Shown here: positions 55,933 to 64,000 of the stretch, piece by piece
How positions within the stretch are numbered: position 1 is the first letter of the stretch
Layout: each line of letters opens with the position of its first letter
Assembly: GCF_017873435.1 (NCBI RefSeq)
Contig: NZ_JAGGKG010000003.1
Coordinates: forward strand, 1 to 64,000
Source of the DNA: Paenibacillus turicensis
Lineage (GTDB): Bacteria; Bacillota; Bacilli; Paenibacillales; Paenibacillaceae
Direction: 5' to 3'
DNA: 64,000 nt
The notes under the pieces: model-generated
The model's database searches: none
Seen by the model: the letters and a program-made list of their open reading frames with translations, nothing else
What the model was told of the DNA's origin: nothing
Position numbers and translations under genes: made by a program

Positions 55933-58491
55933 GTGCAGTTTATTTCTTCAAAACCATTTGTGCTTGTAGCATGTCTATGGATTATAGGCTACACTACAGC
56001 CTACACCCAAAAGGGAGCTTCTTGCTGGTTAATGTGGATGGGGATAAGCCTCATGCTACCGCTTTTAGGATATGTGGTAAAAAACAACTGGAAACAGCAT
56101 ATTCTATATTGGATTATTTTCACGAGTGCTATTTTATATTGGAACTATTATGAACAAAATAATGTAAGTCTGATTGAAGAAAGCAACAAACATATTCAAG
56201 CAGGTACAAAGCTAAATCTGCAAGGTGTTATACTGGAACCACCTGAAATAGATGGGGATAGAGTAAGATTTACTTTAGCTGCTCATGAAATTGAGTTTAT
56301 GCCCAAGATTTCCTCTATAAATAAAGAAAAATTAGCTGTACAGCTTACCTTGGCTACAAAAGATGAAATCAACATTGCAAAGTCATGGAAACGTGGGGAT
56401 ATTATATCCTTCTCAGGTACATTAGAGCAACCAAATACGGCTACAAATTTTGAAGGCTTTAATTATCGGCTTTATTTACAAAAGCAAGGCATTCATTGGA
56501 TTGTTAAGGTTGAAGGAGCCTCGGTGGTTACTTTACTTGAAAAGGAAAGCTTTAGTCCACTTGCATTTTTAGCTCACGTAGACCTTTTTCGCCAACATAT
56601 TGGATCAATTATTGATGAGCTATTTCCCGATTGGCAGGGAGGATATATGAAAGGCTTACTGATTGGGATAACCGATGATTTATCTGATGATAAATACAAA
56701 CAATTTACGAACCTTGGCATGACACATATATTAGCAATATCAGGTACGCATGTCGCCATTAATATTGGTTTAGTGTTTGGATTATTAAGATTATTAAAGG
56801 TGACAAGAGAAAGAGCTTATTCTACAGTGTTTTGGTTGCTTCCAATCTATGTATTTATGACAGGGTTTTCTCCTTCTGTGCTAAGAGCAGGCTTAATGAC
56901 TATGTTAGGTATTTTTTTGTTAAAAAGAGGGTTATTTAAGGATGGTTTAAACACACTTAGCGTTGTTGCCTTTGTTATGTTGATATGGCAACCTTATTAT
57001 TTATTTAACATTAGTTTTCAGCTTTCGTTTGCTGTCACTGCTGGAATTATCGTATTTACACCATTCATAAAGCCTTATTTATTATGGCTACCGGCTAAAA
57101 TTAGAGATGGCATTGCCATTACGATTGCTGCTGAATTGATTTCCTTCCCACTTACCTTATATTATTTTAATCAATATTCGTTGCTGTCTATGCTGGCGAA
57201 CTTAGCTTTGGTTCCTATTATTAGTGCTATAACGTTACCAGTAGGGACAATTTCCTTGCTGCTAGGCTCGATATGGTTACCTCTCGGTAAATCGCTTGCT
57301 TTTATTGTGCAATGGTTAAACCTAGCTACATTCAGTATAACGAAATGGCTAAATGAAATGTCAGGATTTATGACGTACTGGAAATCCCCTTCCATGCTAT
57401 GGATATTAATTTATTATGTGATGTTATACTTGATGTTTTATTTGCAGCACAGACCTAAGCTAGAATTAAGTACAAATACACATTCACTACATGATACTGT
57501 ACCATTAGAAAACGCTAATATTAATAGAGGAAGAGACTCACTTCAATATGTATTTAAAGCTGGGTACTATATCTTTTTTATAGCTTGGTTTATGATCATG
57601 TTAGTTATTGCCTATCAGCCCCTTAATGAAAAGGGAATTGGATATGTGCAATTTATTGATGTTGGACAAGGTGATTGTATTTTAATTACAACCCCTAGCG
57701 GAATCAATATATTGGTTGATGGTGGGGGCACCGTTTCCTTTCGTAAGCCAAAGGATGCATGGAGGTCAAGAAAGGTTCCTTATGAGGTGGGTGAAAAAAC
57801 CGTCGTTCCTTTGCTTAAGAAGCGAGGGATACATAAATTAGACATTGTGATTATGACCCATGCGGATCAAGACCATATTGGAGGTCTGCAAGCTGTGTTA
57901 ACCCACTTTCCTGTACGAGCCCTAGTCAAGAATGGGAGTATAGCTCAGTCTAAAACGTTAACGAAGCTATTAGAAACAGCATTAGCTAAAGATATTCCTA
58001 TTTATTCAGCATACCGAGGTATGGGTTTGGCTCTTGATCCTTTAACATCTATTGATTTTGTTTATCCTGAAGCTAAGCCCGATGGGAGTATACCTATCAT
58101 TAAGGATCAAAATCATGAATCTATCGTTTTTTATTTAACGATGGATGGAGTGCGTTTCTTGTTTACTGGTGATATGGATATCGCTGCAGAGGATGCAATT
58201 ATGAATTTAGAGAAATCTCCTAAGCGATTACAAGCTGAAGTCCTTAAAATAGCTCATCATGGTAGCAAAACTTCAACGTCCTTAGACTGGCTTAAGGCGA
58301 TAAAACCGAAGCTTACGGTTATTCCTGTAGGTAGCCGTAACAGCTATGGTCATCCCCACCCAAATGTCTTACAGCACATTGATGAGCAAGGGATTCCAAT
58401 CTATAGAACTGATCAAAATGGAGAAGTACAAATGAAGGTTGATGGTGGTCAATTGAGTTTTCGTACCTATTCCCATAAATATGATAAATAG
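55933..58491 (+). CDS. comEC: DNA uptake channel protein ComEC/Rec2
   Basis: The 852-residue protein has the three ComEC parts: an N-terminal OB-like domain between membrane spans, a polytopic competence domain (about 230-500; MKGLLIGITDDLSDDKYKQF, LAISGTHVAI) and a C-terminal metallo-beta-lactamase domain (FIDVGQGDCILI, THADQDHIGG, IAHHGSKTS). It forms the channel that takes single-stranded DNA into the cell; the C-terminal domain may degrade the other strand. GTG start with AAAGGAGA. The frame is intact. Confidence 0.95.
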   Translation: MQFISSKPFVLVACLWIIGYTTAYTQKGASCWLMWMGISLMLPLLGYVVKNNWKQHILYWIIFTSAILYWNYYEQNNVSLIEESNKHIQAGTKLNLQGVILEPPEIDGDRVRFTLAAHEIEFMPKISSINKEKLAVQLTLATKDEINIAKSWKRGDIISFSGTLEQPNTATNFEGFNYRLYLQKQGIHWIVKVEGASVVTLLEKESFSPLAFLAHVDLFRQHIGSIIDELFPDWQGGYMKGLLIGITDDLSDDKYKQFTNLGMTHILAISGTHVAINIGLVFGLLRLLKVTRERAYSTVFWLLPIYVFMTGFSPSVLRAGLMTMLGIFLLKRGLFKDGLNTLSVVAFVMLIWQPYYLFNISFQLSFAVTAGIIVFTPFIKPYLLWLPAKIRDGIAITIAAELISFPLTLYYFNQYSLLSMLANLALVPIISAITLPVGTISLLLGSIWLPLGKSLAFIVQWLNLATFSITKWLNEMSGFMTYWKSPSMLWILIYYVMLYLMFYLQHRPKLELSTNTHSLHDTVPLENANINRGRDSLQYVFKAGYYIFFIAWFMIMLVIAYQPLNEKGIGYVQFIDVGQGDCILITTPSGINILVDGGGTVSFRKPKDAWRSRKVPYEVGEKTVVPLLKKRGIHKLDIVIMTHADQDHIGGLQAVLTHFPVRALVKNGSIAQSKTLTKLLETALAKDIPIYSAYRGMGLALDPLTSIDFVYPEAKPDGSIPIIKDQNHESIVFYLTMDGVRFLFTGDMDIAAEDAIMNLEKSPKRLQAEVLKIAHHGSKTSTSLDWLKAIKPKLTVIPVGSRNSYGHPHPNVLQHIDEQGIPIYRTDQNGEVQMKVDGGQLSFRTYSHKYDK

Positions 58492-58640
58492 AACATTTTT
58501 TATTGTTATGAGGAATGATGACGTTAGATGTTTTTTTTGGTATTCTTAATAGGGATTGAAGCAGTTTTATTACTATAAATATGAGATAAAACTAACAGAT
58601 TTCATAAGTAAATAAAAGATTAAATAATTGTAACTCATAT

Positions 58641-58667
58641 TGCAACATATTTCAGATTAACTACGTC
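58641..58667 (+). promoter_or_regulatory. Possible ECF-type autoregulated promoter
   Basis: TGCAAC (58641-58646) and CGTC (58664-58667) are 17 bases apart, resembling the AAC and CGTC elements of SigW/SigX-like promoters. It lies 30 bases upstream of the ECF sigma gene, where autoregulation is common. Single-site evidence. Confidence 0.4.
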
Positions 58668-58697
58668 TGTAAGGTTGCAAGGGAGGGGGAGCCTTTT

Positions 58698-59243
58698 GTG
58701 GTAGAGCAGGGACTCATCAGAGCCGCTCAAATGGGCGATCGCGACGCTCTAATCACCCTATTGCGGGATATTCAGGATCATGTATATCGCACGGCATATT
58801 ATATTCTTAACAATGAACAGGATGCACATGATGCTGCTCAAGAAGCACTCATTCGGATTTATACTAAAATTGACTCTTATCAGGAAAAGGCTCAATTTAA
58901 GACATGGGTGCAGCGAATTGTTACGAACATCTGTATTGACAAGTTTAGAAAAGTAAAACCTGTCGTATCCATTGAAGAGCATGATTTAGTTTTTCAAGCG
59001 GGTGAAAATGTGGAGCGTGAAGTTATGTCAGGCTATATTGCAGAGGATATTAAAAATGCGATTGAACAGCTTCCTGAGCATCATCGTACGGTCATTACCT
59101 TAAGATATCTGCAAGGCTTTTCATACAATGAAATTTCTGATTGTTTGGAATTGCCTTTAAATACGGTAAAGTCCTATCTGTTTAGAGCGAGGCAACAGCT
59201 TCAACTTCTTCTACAAGATTATCAGAAAGGTGGTGTAACGTAG
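58698..59243 (+). CDS. ECF sigma factor (SigW-like)
   Basis: The 181-residue protein has region 2 (DHVYRTAYYILNNEQDAHDAAQEALIRIY, with KTWVQRIVTNICIDKFR) and region 4 (LPEHHRTVITLRYLQGFSYNEISDCLELPLNTVKSYLFRAR) without region 3, an ECF sigma. It directs RNA polymerase to stress promoters and is held by the membrane anti-sigma factor encoded immediately after it. GTG start with GGGAGGGGG. Closest relation to SigW is by impression only. Confidence 0.9.
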   Translation: MVEQGLIRAAQMGDRDALITLLRDIQDHVYRTAYYILNNEQDAHDAAQEALIRIYTKIDSYQEKAQFKTWVQRIVTNICIDKFRKVKPVVSIEEHDLVFQAGENVEREVMSGYIAEDIKNAIEQLPEHHRTVITLRYLQGFSYNEISDCLELPLNTVKSYLFRARQQLQLLLQDYQKGGVT

Positions 59244-60377
59244 ATGGGATGCCCAGAAGTGATAGAAGAGTGGATGAATCTGTATGTAGATCATGCATTG
59301 GAAGATGAAGAAGAGAAGCTTTTGCTACAGCATGTTCAGTCTTGTCCAGATTGTGCTGAGAAGTTCACATTACTCAAGGAATTGTCCGCTAGGCTGGAGC
59401 AGTTGCCTATGGCTACACCAAGCTATGATCTTGTAGATGCTATTTTGCCACAGCTTCAAGCGATAGATCAGAGACGTAATGAAGAAGCCAGTACAGTGAT
59501 TCCTATGGTAAGAGATAAAGTAAAGCCTGCTTCAAAAAGAAATCGCATTTTTAGAAATGGAGTATTAGGAACCGCAGTAGCCGCAGTTATTTTTGGATTG
59601 TTTGTTTACAATCATGAAAATAAAAATATGCAGGATGCAGATGGTCAAATCGAGCAGCAAGTAGCATTTGTAGAGGAAAAGAGTAGTACCAATTCCAATT
59701 CTCAAGATCCTCAAAATCAACAACTAGGTGAAGGTGAGCAGAGTGATGCTAAGGTTTATTCTAATGAAGATAAACCTGCTGATACTAAGCAGTTAGAGGA
59801 TCAATCAAAAGCTAATGATAAAGCAGTAACTAAAACCAATCCTGATCAACCTCAAAAGGATCAGGCTAAGAAGTCTACTAATTCAAATGTAGATAAGAAC
59901 GATAAATCAGTTAATACAGATAAAAATTCTACTGAAAAAGCTGAAAAACAAAATAAGGATGTACAGTCTTCACCTAAAAATCAAGCTCCTTCTCGCGGAG
60001 CAGGAACTGGGGAAGCAGAGTCTAACAATCAAGATGAAGGTATAGTGACGCATGAAAATAATGACATGCCAGAAAAGCTGGATATTTTTAATGGTGATAC
60101 ATCCATAGGTATGGGAATTACTAGTAATATTACTCAGTGGATTTCTCCTGATGGCATGTATTCTGTAGAGCTAATTGATGCTCACGTTTATCTTTATAAG
60201 ATTTCCAGTGAATCTAAGACGTTACTGATGGATCAAGCGTTAGAAGGTGCTTGGGTAGATGGAGCTTGGTCACAGGACTCTGAGAACAAGCTAACCTTCA
60301 CGTATCGGACTGATATGGATGGTACAATAAAATCATCCCTCATTGACCCAAAGATGATTTCAGAAAAAAATAAATAA
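59244..60377 (+). CDS. Zinc-finger anti-sigma factor with membrane anchor
   Basis: The 377-residue protein has an N-terminal anti-sigma zinc finger (HVQSCPDC at about 30-37, H-x3-C-x2-C) that binds the sigma factor, one membrane span (about 102-119, NGVLGTAVAAVIFGLFVYN), a long Asn/Gln/Lys/Ser-rich extracellular stretch (about 120-270) and a C-terminal beta-rich domain (about 285-370, WISPDGMYSVELIDAHVYLYKIS). It starts directly after the sigma stop. The extracellular part probably senses envelope stress and triggers cleavage; the long polar linker is unusual compared with RsiW. Confidence 0.85.
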   Translation: MGCPEVIEEWMNLYVDHALEDEEEKLLLQHVQSCPDCAEKFTLLKELSARLEQLPMATPSYDLVDAILPQLQAIDQRRNEEASTVIPMVRDKVKPASKRNRIFRNGVLGTAVAAVIFGLFVYNHENKNMQDADGQIEQQVAFVEEKSSTNSNSQDPQNQQLGEGEQSDAKVYSNEDKPADTKQLEDQSKANDKAVTKTNPDQPQKDQAKKSTNSNVDKNDKSVNTDKNSTEKAEKQNKDVQSSPKNQAPSRGAGTGEAESNNQDEGIVTHENNDMPEKLDIFNGDTSIGMGITSNITQWISPDGMYSVELIDAHVYLYKISSESKTLLMDQALEGAWVDGAWSQDSENKLTFTYRTDMDGTIKSSLIDPKMISEKNK

Positions 60378-60456
60378 AATGATGCACCATTTTATGAGAT
60401 ATAGAATAGGTTAATATATAAACAGAATAAAGAGAAGGTAAAGCGTCGTGTATGAC

Positions 60457-60559
60457 CGAGATAGAGATAGTTTCTAGAGCTATTTTCTATCTCGTTTATA
60501 TAGATGTGACCAAGACAAAGGAATTTGGAGGCGAAATTAGTCCCTTCAGGTTCCTTTGT
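60457..60559 (+). other. Two hairpins in the leader of holA
   Basis: CGAGATAGA (60457-60465) pairs with TCTATCTCG (60486-60494), followed by T-rich sequence, so it can terminate the anti-sigma transcript. Then acaaaggaa (60515-60523) pairs with ttcctttgt (60551-60559) around a G-rich loop. They fill the 283-bp gap before holA. No known riboswitch was recognised. Confidence 0.5.
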
Positions 60560-60660
60560 TGCGTAAATGAGCTTATACCAAGTATCATAGAGAAAGCGAA
60601 CAATGGAACTATAAATAATTATTTTATTTTAAAAAGGTCGATGAAGAGGATGACTTTAAT

Positions 60661-61680
60661 ATGGATGTAAAAACAGCACTAAAGCAAGTACAGTCTGGAA
60701 AGGTTTTGCCAATCTATGTATGCTTTGGGACAGAAAAATATCAATTAAATCAATTTATTAAAAGGTTGCAGGATACGGTTGTTGATCAGGATGGACGTGA
60801 CTTTGGTCTAGCTAATTATGATTTAGCTGAAACGCCAGTGGAGATGGTTATCGAGGAAGCGGAGATGCTGCCTTTTTTAGTGCCGCAGAAATTAATTGTA
60901 GTTAGGGATAGCAGTGTTTTTACGGCAGGAAAAGACAATCAAAAAATTGCGCATAATATAGATGCTTTAATTGCTTATATGAATAATCCTGCGCCACATA
61001 GTGTGATTGTGTTTGTGGTTAATGCTGAAAAACTGGATGAACGCAAAAAAATAGTAAAGCTTATGAAGGGGAATGACGCGGTTATTTCATTTATGCCACT
61101 TAGTGCTAATGATCTCATTACGTGGGTCGTAGCAGAGGCAAAGGCAAGAGGTTGTGTTATACGCCAAGAGGCGGCACAAGCCTTAATCCAGGCCAGTGGC
61201 GTGCACATGGGGGGACTTGCGTCTGAGCTGGACAAGCTGTGCTTATTTGTGGGACAAGGACAAGAGATTGAGGTGCAAGCGATTAATCAGCTCGTAGAGC
61301 GTAATACAGAGCAAAATGTTTTTGTAATGGTGGAGCATATTGCGAATCTCAAGTTGGATCAAGCATTGAACATATTTTATGAATTGTTAAAGCAACGTGA
61401 AGAACCAATAAAAATTGTTGCTCTAATTGCAAGGCAGTTTAGAATTATGCTACAGGTAAAAGAGCTTAGTGCTCAGAACTACTCTCAGCAGCAAATTGCC
61501 TCCCAGCTAAGTCTTCATCCCTATGGTGTAAAGGTAGCTGGAGAACAAGCACGACGGTTTGAAGCTTCTCGATTAAAGCAATTGCTCGCTAGACTGGCAC
61601 AATTAGACTTTGAAATGAAAAGTGGGAAAATGGATAAGGTGCTCGGGCTAGAGTTGTTTTTATTGCACTTGGCGGCTTAG
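60661..61680 (+). CDS. holA: DNA polymerase III delta subunit
   Basis: The 339-residue clamp-loader subunit has the HolA features: VLPIYVCFGTEKYQLNQFI, LPFLVPQKLIVVRDSSVF, DALIAYMNNPAPHSVIVFV, and C-terminal FEMKSGKMDKVLGLELFLL. It opens the beta clamp as part of the delta/delta-prime/tau complex. Position between comEC and rpsT is the usual Bacillales order. Ribosome-binding site GAAGAGGATG is modest. Confidence 0.93.
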   Translation: MDVKTALKQVQSGKVLPIYVCFGTEKYQLNQFIKRLQDTVVDQDGRDFGLANYDLAETPVEMVIEEAEMLPFLVPQKLIVVRDSSVFTAGKDNQKIAHNIDALIAYMNNPAPHSVIVFVVNAEKLDERKKIVKLMKGNDAVISFMPLSANDLITWVVAEAKARGCVIRQEAAQALIQASGVHMGGLASELDKLCLFVGQGQEIEVQAINQLVERNTEQNVFVMVEHIANLKLDQALNIFYELLKQREEPIKIVALIARQFRIMLQVKELSAQNYSQQQIASQLSLHPYGVKVAGEQARRFEASRLKQLLARLAQLDFEMKSGKMDKVLGLELFLLHLAA

Positions 61681-61685
61681 TTTGG

Positions 61686-61862
61686 AAGTTAACAATAATG
61701 AAGATGGCTGCTACAAAACAGAGGGTTCTTTCGATCGTTGTTAAAACCAGATTTCTATTATTAATGAGTAATTTATTGTAGCAATCTGGTTTTAAATACG
61801 AACGTTTCACTTCTCCAGAATCCCTCTGTTCCTTCGCTAGTTTAAGTGGGTTGTCAACCTCC
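61686..61862. repeat. Dispersed palindromic element, copy D (inverted)
   Basis: Read on the minus strand it matches copy A closely: ggttgacaacccac, then tagcgaaggaacagagg, then aaaaccagatt with aatctggtttt, and aacaacgatcg with gaaccctctg. The right terminal repeat is decayed. It lies between holA and the convergent rpsT. Copies A and D share the inner stem, unlike B and C. Confidence 0.75.
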
Positions 61863-61916
61863 AAAATGTAGCCTAAAGTGCATATTAAAATTAGGGACAT
61901 AGGAAATTTTAAGTCC

Positions 61917-61948
61917 AAAAAGACCTGAACGAATTCGTTCAGGTCTTT
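61917..61948. terminator. Terminator of rpsT, near-perfect palindrome
   Basis: agacctgaacgaattcgttcaggtct is a perfect 26-bp palindrome (61921-61946), A-rich on the left and T-rich on the right, able to stop both holA and rpsT transcripts. Confidence 0.88.
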
Positions 61949-61972
61949 GGGCTTAATTTATAAAAGCGACGC

Positions 61973-62245
61973 TTACGCTTGTGCAGTAAGGGCGTTCAAT
62001 TTTTTAGTCAAGCGAGATTTTTTACGAGCAGCTGCATTTTTATGGATTAATCCTTTAGTTACAGCCTTGTCCAACTTCTTAGTAGCAACGATAAGAGCTT
62101 CTTTAGCAGCTTCTACTTCATTGCTCGCTAGAGCAGTATCAACAGTTTTAACAGCAGTACGCAAAGCAGACTTCTGAGAAGCGTTAAGCGCACGACGTTT
62201 GTCATTTGTTTTTACGCGTTTGATAGCGGATTTAATGTTAGGCAT
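61973..62245 (-). CDS. rpsT: Ribosomal protein S20
   Basis: The 90-residue basic protein begins [21 protein letters not shown] and ends with the alanine/lysine-rich S20 helix bundle ([22 protein letters not shown]). It binds 16S rRNA in the 30S body. The ATG at 62245 follows AGGAGGTGA; the longer GTG start would overlap that site. Opposite orientation between holA and gpr is as in other Bacillales. Confidence 0.97.
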   Translation of the reverse strand: MPNIKSAIKRVKTNDKRRALNASQKSALRTAVKTVDTALASNEVEAAKEALIVATKKLDKAVTKGLIHKNAAARKKSRLTKKLNALTAQA

Positions 62246-62299
62246 TGCATTCACCTCCTGTAAAGCATATAGTAACCCAGATGATTCACAACTTAAAAT

Positions 62300-62328
62300 A
62301 GTTTATCATGTGGTGGCATAAAAAGCAA
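62300..62328 (-). promoter_or_regulatory. Sigma-A promoter of rpsT
   Basis: On the minus strand TTGCTT (62328-62323) is 17 bases from TAAACT (62305-62300). It would start RNA near 62293, giving a leader of about 48 bases before the S20 gene. Confidence 0.55.
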
Positions 62329-62365
62329 TAAATTGATGTTAATCTTTTCAAACCTATCGTTTTTT

Positions 62366-62395
62366 GTATAAATGGCAGACATTTCTTGCACACTA
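62366..62395 (+). promoter_or_regulatory. SigG/SigF-type forespore promoter of gpr
   Basis: GTATA (62366-62370) and CACACTA (62389-62395) are separated by 18 bases, close to the SigG consensus (G-H-ATR, 18 bases, CATNHTA) with one -10 mismatch. It is 38 bases upstream of the gpr start, and gpr is a SigF/SigG gene in Bacillus. Confidence 0.6.
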
Positions 62396-62432
62396 TAACC
62401 TAAGTAACTCAAATAAGGAGGTTATGGTCTGT

Positions 62433-63446
62433 ATGACTCTTGATTTAAGCAAATATTCGGTACGCACAGATTTAGCGATAGAATCGAAAGCCTTTGCGGA
62501 AGAAACGTTAGGTGCACCCATCTCTGGATTAATGGAGGATATTGAGGAGCATGATGGAATTAAGGTAACACGCTTAGATATTCAAAATGAAGAAGCCTCC
62601 CAGAAAATTGGTAAAATAAAAGGGCATTATGTTACTTTTGAGGTTCCTGGTCTAAGAACTCAAGACACTGAACTACAGGACAAGGTTACACAATCATTTG
62701 CAAAGGAGTTCGCTCAATTTTTAAAAACAATTGGGATAAAATCTGAAGCTAAAGTATTAATTGTTGGTTTAGGCAATTGGAATGTGACTCCAGATGCATT
62801 AGGACCGTTAGTAGTTGAGAATATAATGGTGACAAGACATTTCTTTGAGTTAGTTCCCGATCAAGTTAATGAAGGATATCGTGAAGTGAGTGCCGTTGCC
62901 CCTGGTGTTTTAGGAATTACAGGCATTGAATCCAGTGAAATTGTCCAAGGCATCGTTGAGCGGACGAAACCCGATCTTATAATTGCGATCGATGCACTTG
63001 CGTCACGTTCCTTAGAGCGTGTCAATACAACGATACAGGTTGCTGATATTGGGATACATCCTGGTTCAGGGATTGGCAATAAACGTCGTGGGTTAACCTA
63101 TGAGGTGCTAGGTGTGCCTTGTATTGCGATTGGTGTGCCTACCGTCTGCTATGCTTCAACGATTGTGAACAATGTATTTGATTTAATGAATCATCATTTT
63201 AGTGCTGAGACGGGTGGAAATCAGGCGCAAAGCAAACAAATTATGGGCCTTCTTACTGAACTATCTGAAAATGAGCGGTTAGGTTTAGTAAAGGAAGTGC
63301 TGGAACCGTTAGGGCATGATCTCATTGTTACGCCAAAGGAAATTGACAACTTCATTGAAGACATTGCCAATATTATCGCAAGTGGCCTAAATCAAGCATT
63401 ACATCAAGCGATTAACGACGAAAATGTAGGAGCATATACACATTAA
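62433..63446 (+). CDS. gpr: Germination protease GPR
   Basis: The 338-residue protease begins MTLDLSKYSVRTDLAIESKAF, where the propeptide site S-V-R-T-D-L-A is recognisable and similar to the cleavage sites in its substrates. It has GLGNWNVTPDALGP, VSAVAPGVLGITGIES, DALASRS and HPGSGIGNKR. GPR is made as a zymogen in the forespore and degrades small acid-soluble spore proteins on germination. The ATG at 62433 has AAGGAGG 11 bases upstream; earlier in-frame starts are not supported. Confidence 0.96.
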   Translation: MTLDLSKYSVRTDLAIESKAFAEETLGAPISGLMEDIEEHDGIKVTRLDIQNEEASQKIGKIKGHYVTFEVPGLRTQDTELQDKVTQSFAKEFAQFLKTIGIKSEAKVLIVGLGNWNVTPDALGPLVVENIMVTRHFFELVPDQVNEGYREVSAVAPGVLGITGIESSEIVQGIVERTKPDLIIAIDALASRSLERVNTTIQVADIGIHPGSGIGNKRRGLTYEVLGVPCIAIGVPTVCYASTIVNNVFDLMNHHFSAETGGNQAQSKQIMGLLTELSENERLGLVKEVLEPLGHDLIVTPKEIDNFIEDIANIIASGLNQALHQAINDENVGAYTH

Positions 63447-63511
63447 GAATACTCGACTATATGCCTAAATGTGTCAGTATCAACCAATTTAAAAAATTAA
63501 ATATCATTAAA

Positions 63512-63546
63512 AAGAGTCGTTATTAAAAAAATAACGGCTTTTTGTT
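63512..63546 (+). terminator. Terminator of gpr
   Basis: gagtcgttat pairs with ataacggctt across an A-rich loop, followed by TTTTT. It lies 66 bases after the gpr stop. The rest of the gap before spoIIP holds a partial palindromic repeat and no gene. Confidence 0.75.
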
Positions 63547-63565
63547 GTTGAGTCACTAAAATTTA

Positions 63566-63650
63566 TTTCAACAGCGAGTGAAGCAACCCTCTTGAAGTAG
63601 CCACTCTCTGCACCGTAGCCTCCTACTCTATACTTTGTCAAGCACTGATT
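63566..63650. repeat. Dispersed palindromic element, partial copy E
   Basis: It matches the right half of copy B (gaagc then accctct, ctctgcaccgtagc) and ends gtcaagcactgatt, a decayed terminal repeat. The left half is missing. About 85 bp between gpr and spoIIP. Confidence 0.6.
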
Positions 63651-63793
63651 ATTGTATTGAGCCTCTCTCTAATTCTCTATTTTCAGTTCTATATTTTGTG
63701 CTAGGTTCATAGATTTGAAATACAAAGACTTTAAAAGACTCACAAGTTTGATAAAGAACTAGTATTTGCACCATACCAAGGAGGCACAAATCT

Positions 63794-64000
63794 ATGAAAT
63801 TCCGCGCACTAAACATCGCCAAATTTAAAAGAAATGTTATGCATATATTAGCTATGGGACAAACCTTACTAGTATTATCGTTACTCTCTATTGTGTTTTT
63901 TGTATTGCTTGGAATAAGTGGTATTGCTGAAAAGCATTTGAATACATCTCCCGTTAGCTCTATGAAAGGACTAGCTAGCTCTCTATCAAGTCACTTTTTT
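63794..64000 (+). CDS. spoIIP: Stage II sporulation protein P (N-terminal part, cut by window end)
   Basis: The first 69 codons are present, from an ATG with CAAGGAGG upstream. They encode a basic tail (KFRALNIAKFKRNV), a membrane anchor (about 22-44, TLLVLSLLSIVFFVLLGISG) and AEKHLNTSPVSSMKGLASS, which matches the N-terminal region of SpoIIP that follows gpr in Bacillales. SpoIIP is an amidase/endopeptidase that works with SpoIID and SpoIIM in forespore engulfment. The catalytic domain lies beyond the window. Confidence 0.9.
   Translation, partial: MKFRALNIAKFKRNVMHILAMGQTLLVLSLLSIVFFVLLGISGIAEKHLNTSPVSSMKGLASSLSSHFF

Noticed and set aside
55884-56153. 89-codon ORF at the start of comEC
   Set aside because: It lies in a different frame overlapping comEC, whose GTG start has AAAGGAGA and a full-length intact frame.
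60452-60670. 72-codon ORF before holA
   Set aside because: It runs through two clear hairpins, lacks a good ribosome-binding site and overlaps the holA start; its sequence resembles no protein I know.
63680-63793. SigE promoter for spoIIP
   Set aside because: A CATAGATT-like -10 at 63708 is visible but the -35 match and spacing are poor, so it is not listed as a feature.

Overview
The window is chromosomal DNA from a low-GC, endospore-forming Firmicute. It most resembles the Paenibacillaceae. The evidence is the gene order yqeG-yqeH-aroE-yhbY-nadD-yqeK-rsfS, comEA-comEB-comEC, holA, rpsT, gpr and spoIIP, the spoVAC-D-E genes, many AraC/YesN-type sugar regulators beside CUT1 ABC transporters, and an HTH-TPR receptor with a Phr-like peptide gene of the kind common in Paenibacillus. 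No rRNA, tRNA, CRISPR array or transposase gene was found.

1-8.4 kb is an accessory patch. It holds a holin-like protein, a predicted peptide quorum-sensing pair (HTH-TPR receptor 679-2043 with a 43-residue pro-peptide overlapping it by 4 bases, 2040-2171), an Abi_2/AbiF-type HEPN defence gene on the minus strand preceded by its own promoter and a compact hairpin RNA, an AraC-GyrI regulator, a YitT membrane protein, a GPR1/FUN34/YaaH-type transporter, and a short hydrophobic peptide gene with the layout of a type I toxin.

7.4-30.2 kb is a plant-polysaccharide region. A winged-helix regulator diverges from an arabinan operon (lipoprotein binding protein, two permeases, two GH43 enzymes); the intergenic region carries two copies of an 18-bp palindrome 104 bp apart. 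Next come a YesN-type response regulator, an AraC regulator divergent from a GH31 alpha-xylosidase, a YesM-type kinase, a second ABC importer, and an AraC regulator divergent from a GH42 beta-galactosidase plus an APH-fold kinase. Neither importer has an ATPase gene, so both probably use a shared MsmX-type ATPase. An M42 aminopeptidase follows.

31.4-32.7 kb contains a 26-residue YjcZ-like microprotein gene and an array of palindromic and roughly 161-bp tandem repeats just upstream of spoVAC-D-E. A MoxR/DUF58/transglutaminase operon leads into the housekeeping run yqeG to a YqeM-like methyltransferase (39.1-45.3 kb).

45.5-51.9 kb holds RNase J and a probable cell-surface glycosylation group (GT39-like membrane glycosyltransferase, secreted stalk/PKD-like protein, GT2 dolichol-phosphate-mannose-synthase-like enzyme, DUF2304 protein). 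A leucine T-box controls leuS. The comEA-B-C genes, an ECF sigma/anti-sigma pair, holA, rpsT (minus), gpr with a recognisable SigG-type promoter, and the start of spoIIP (cut by the window end) complete the region.

Five copies or part-copies of a dispersed intergenic palindromic element of about 186 bp with terminal inverted repeats (4.8, 14.6, 20.1, 61.7 and 63.6 kb) are the main unexplained genome-scale feature. They look like a MITE whose internal stems stay paired although their sequences differ.
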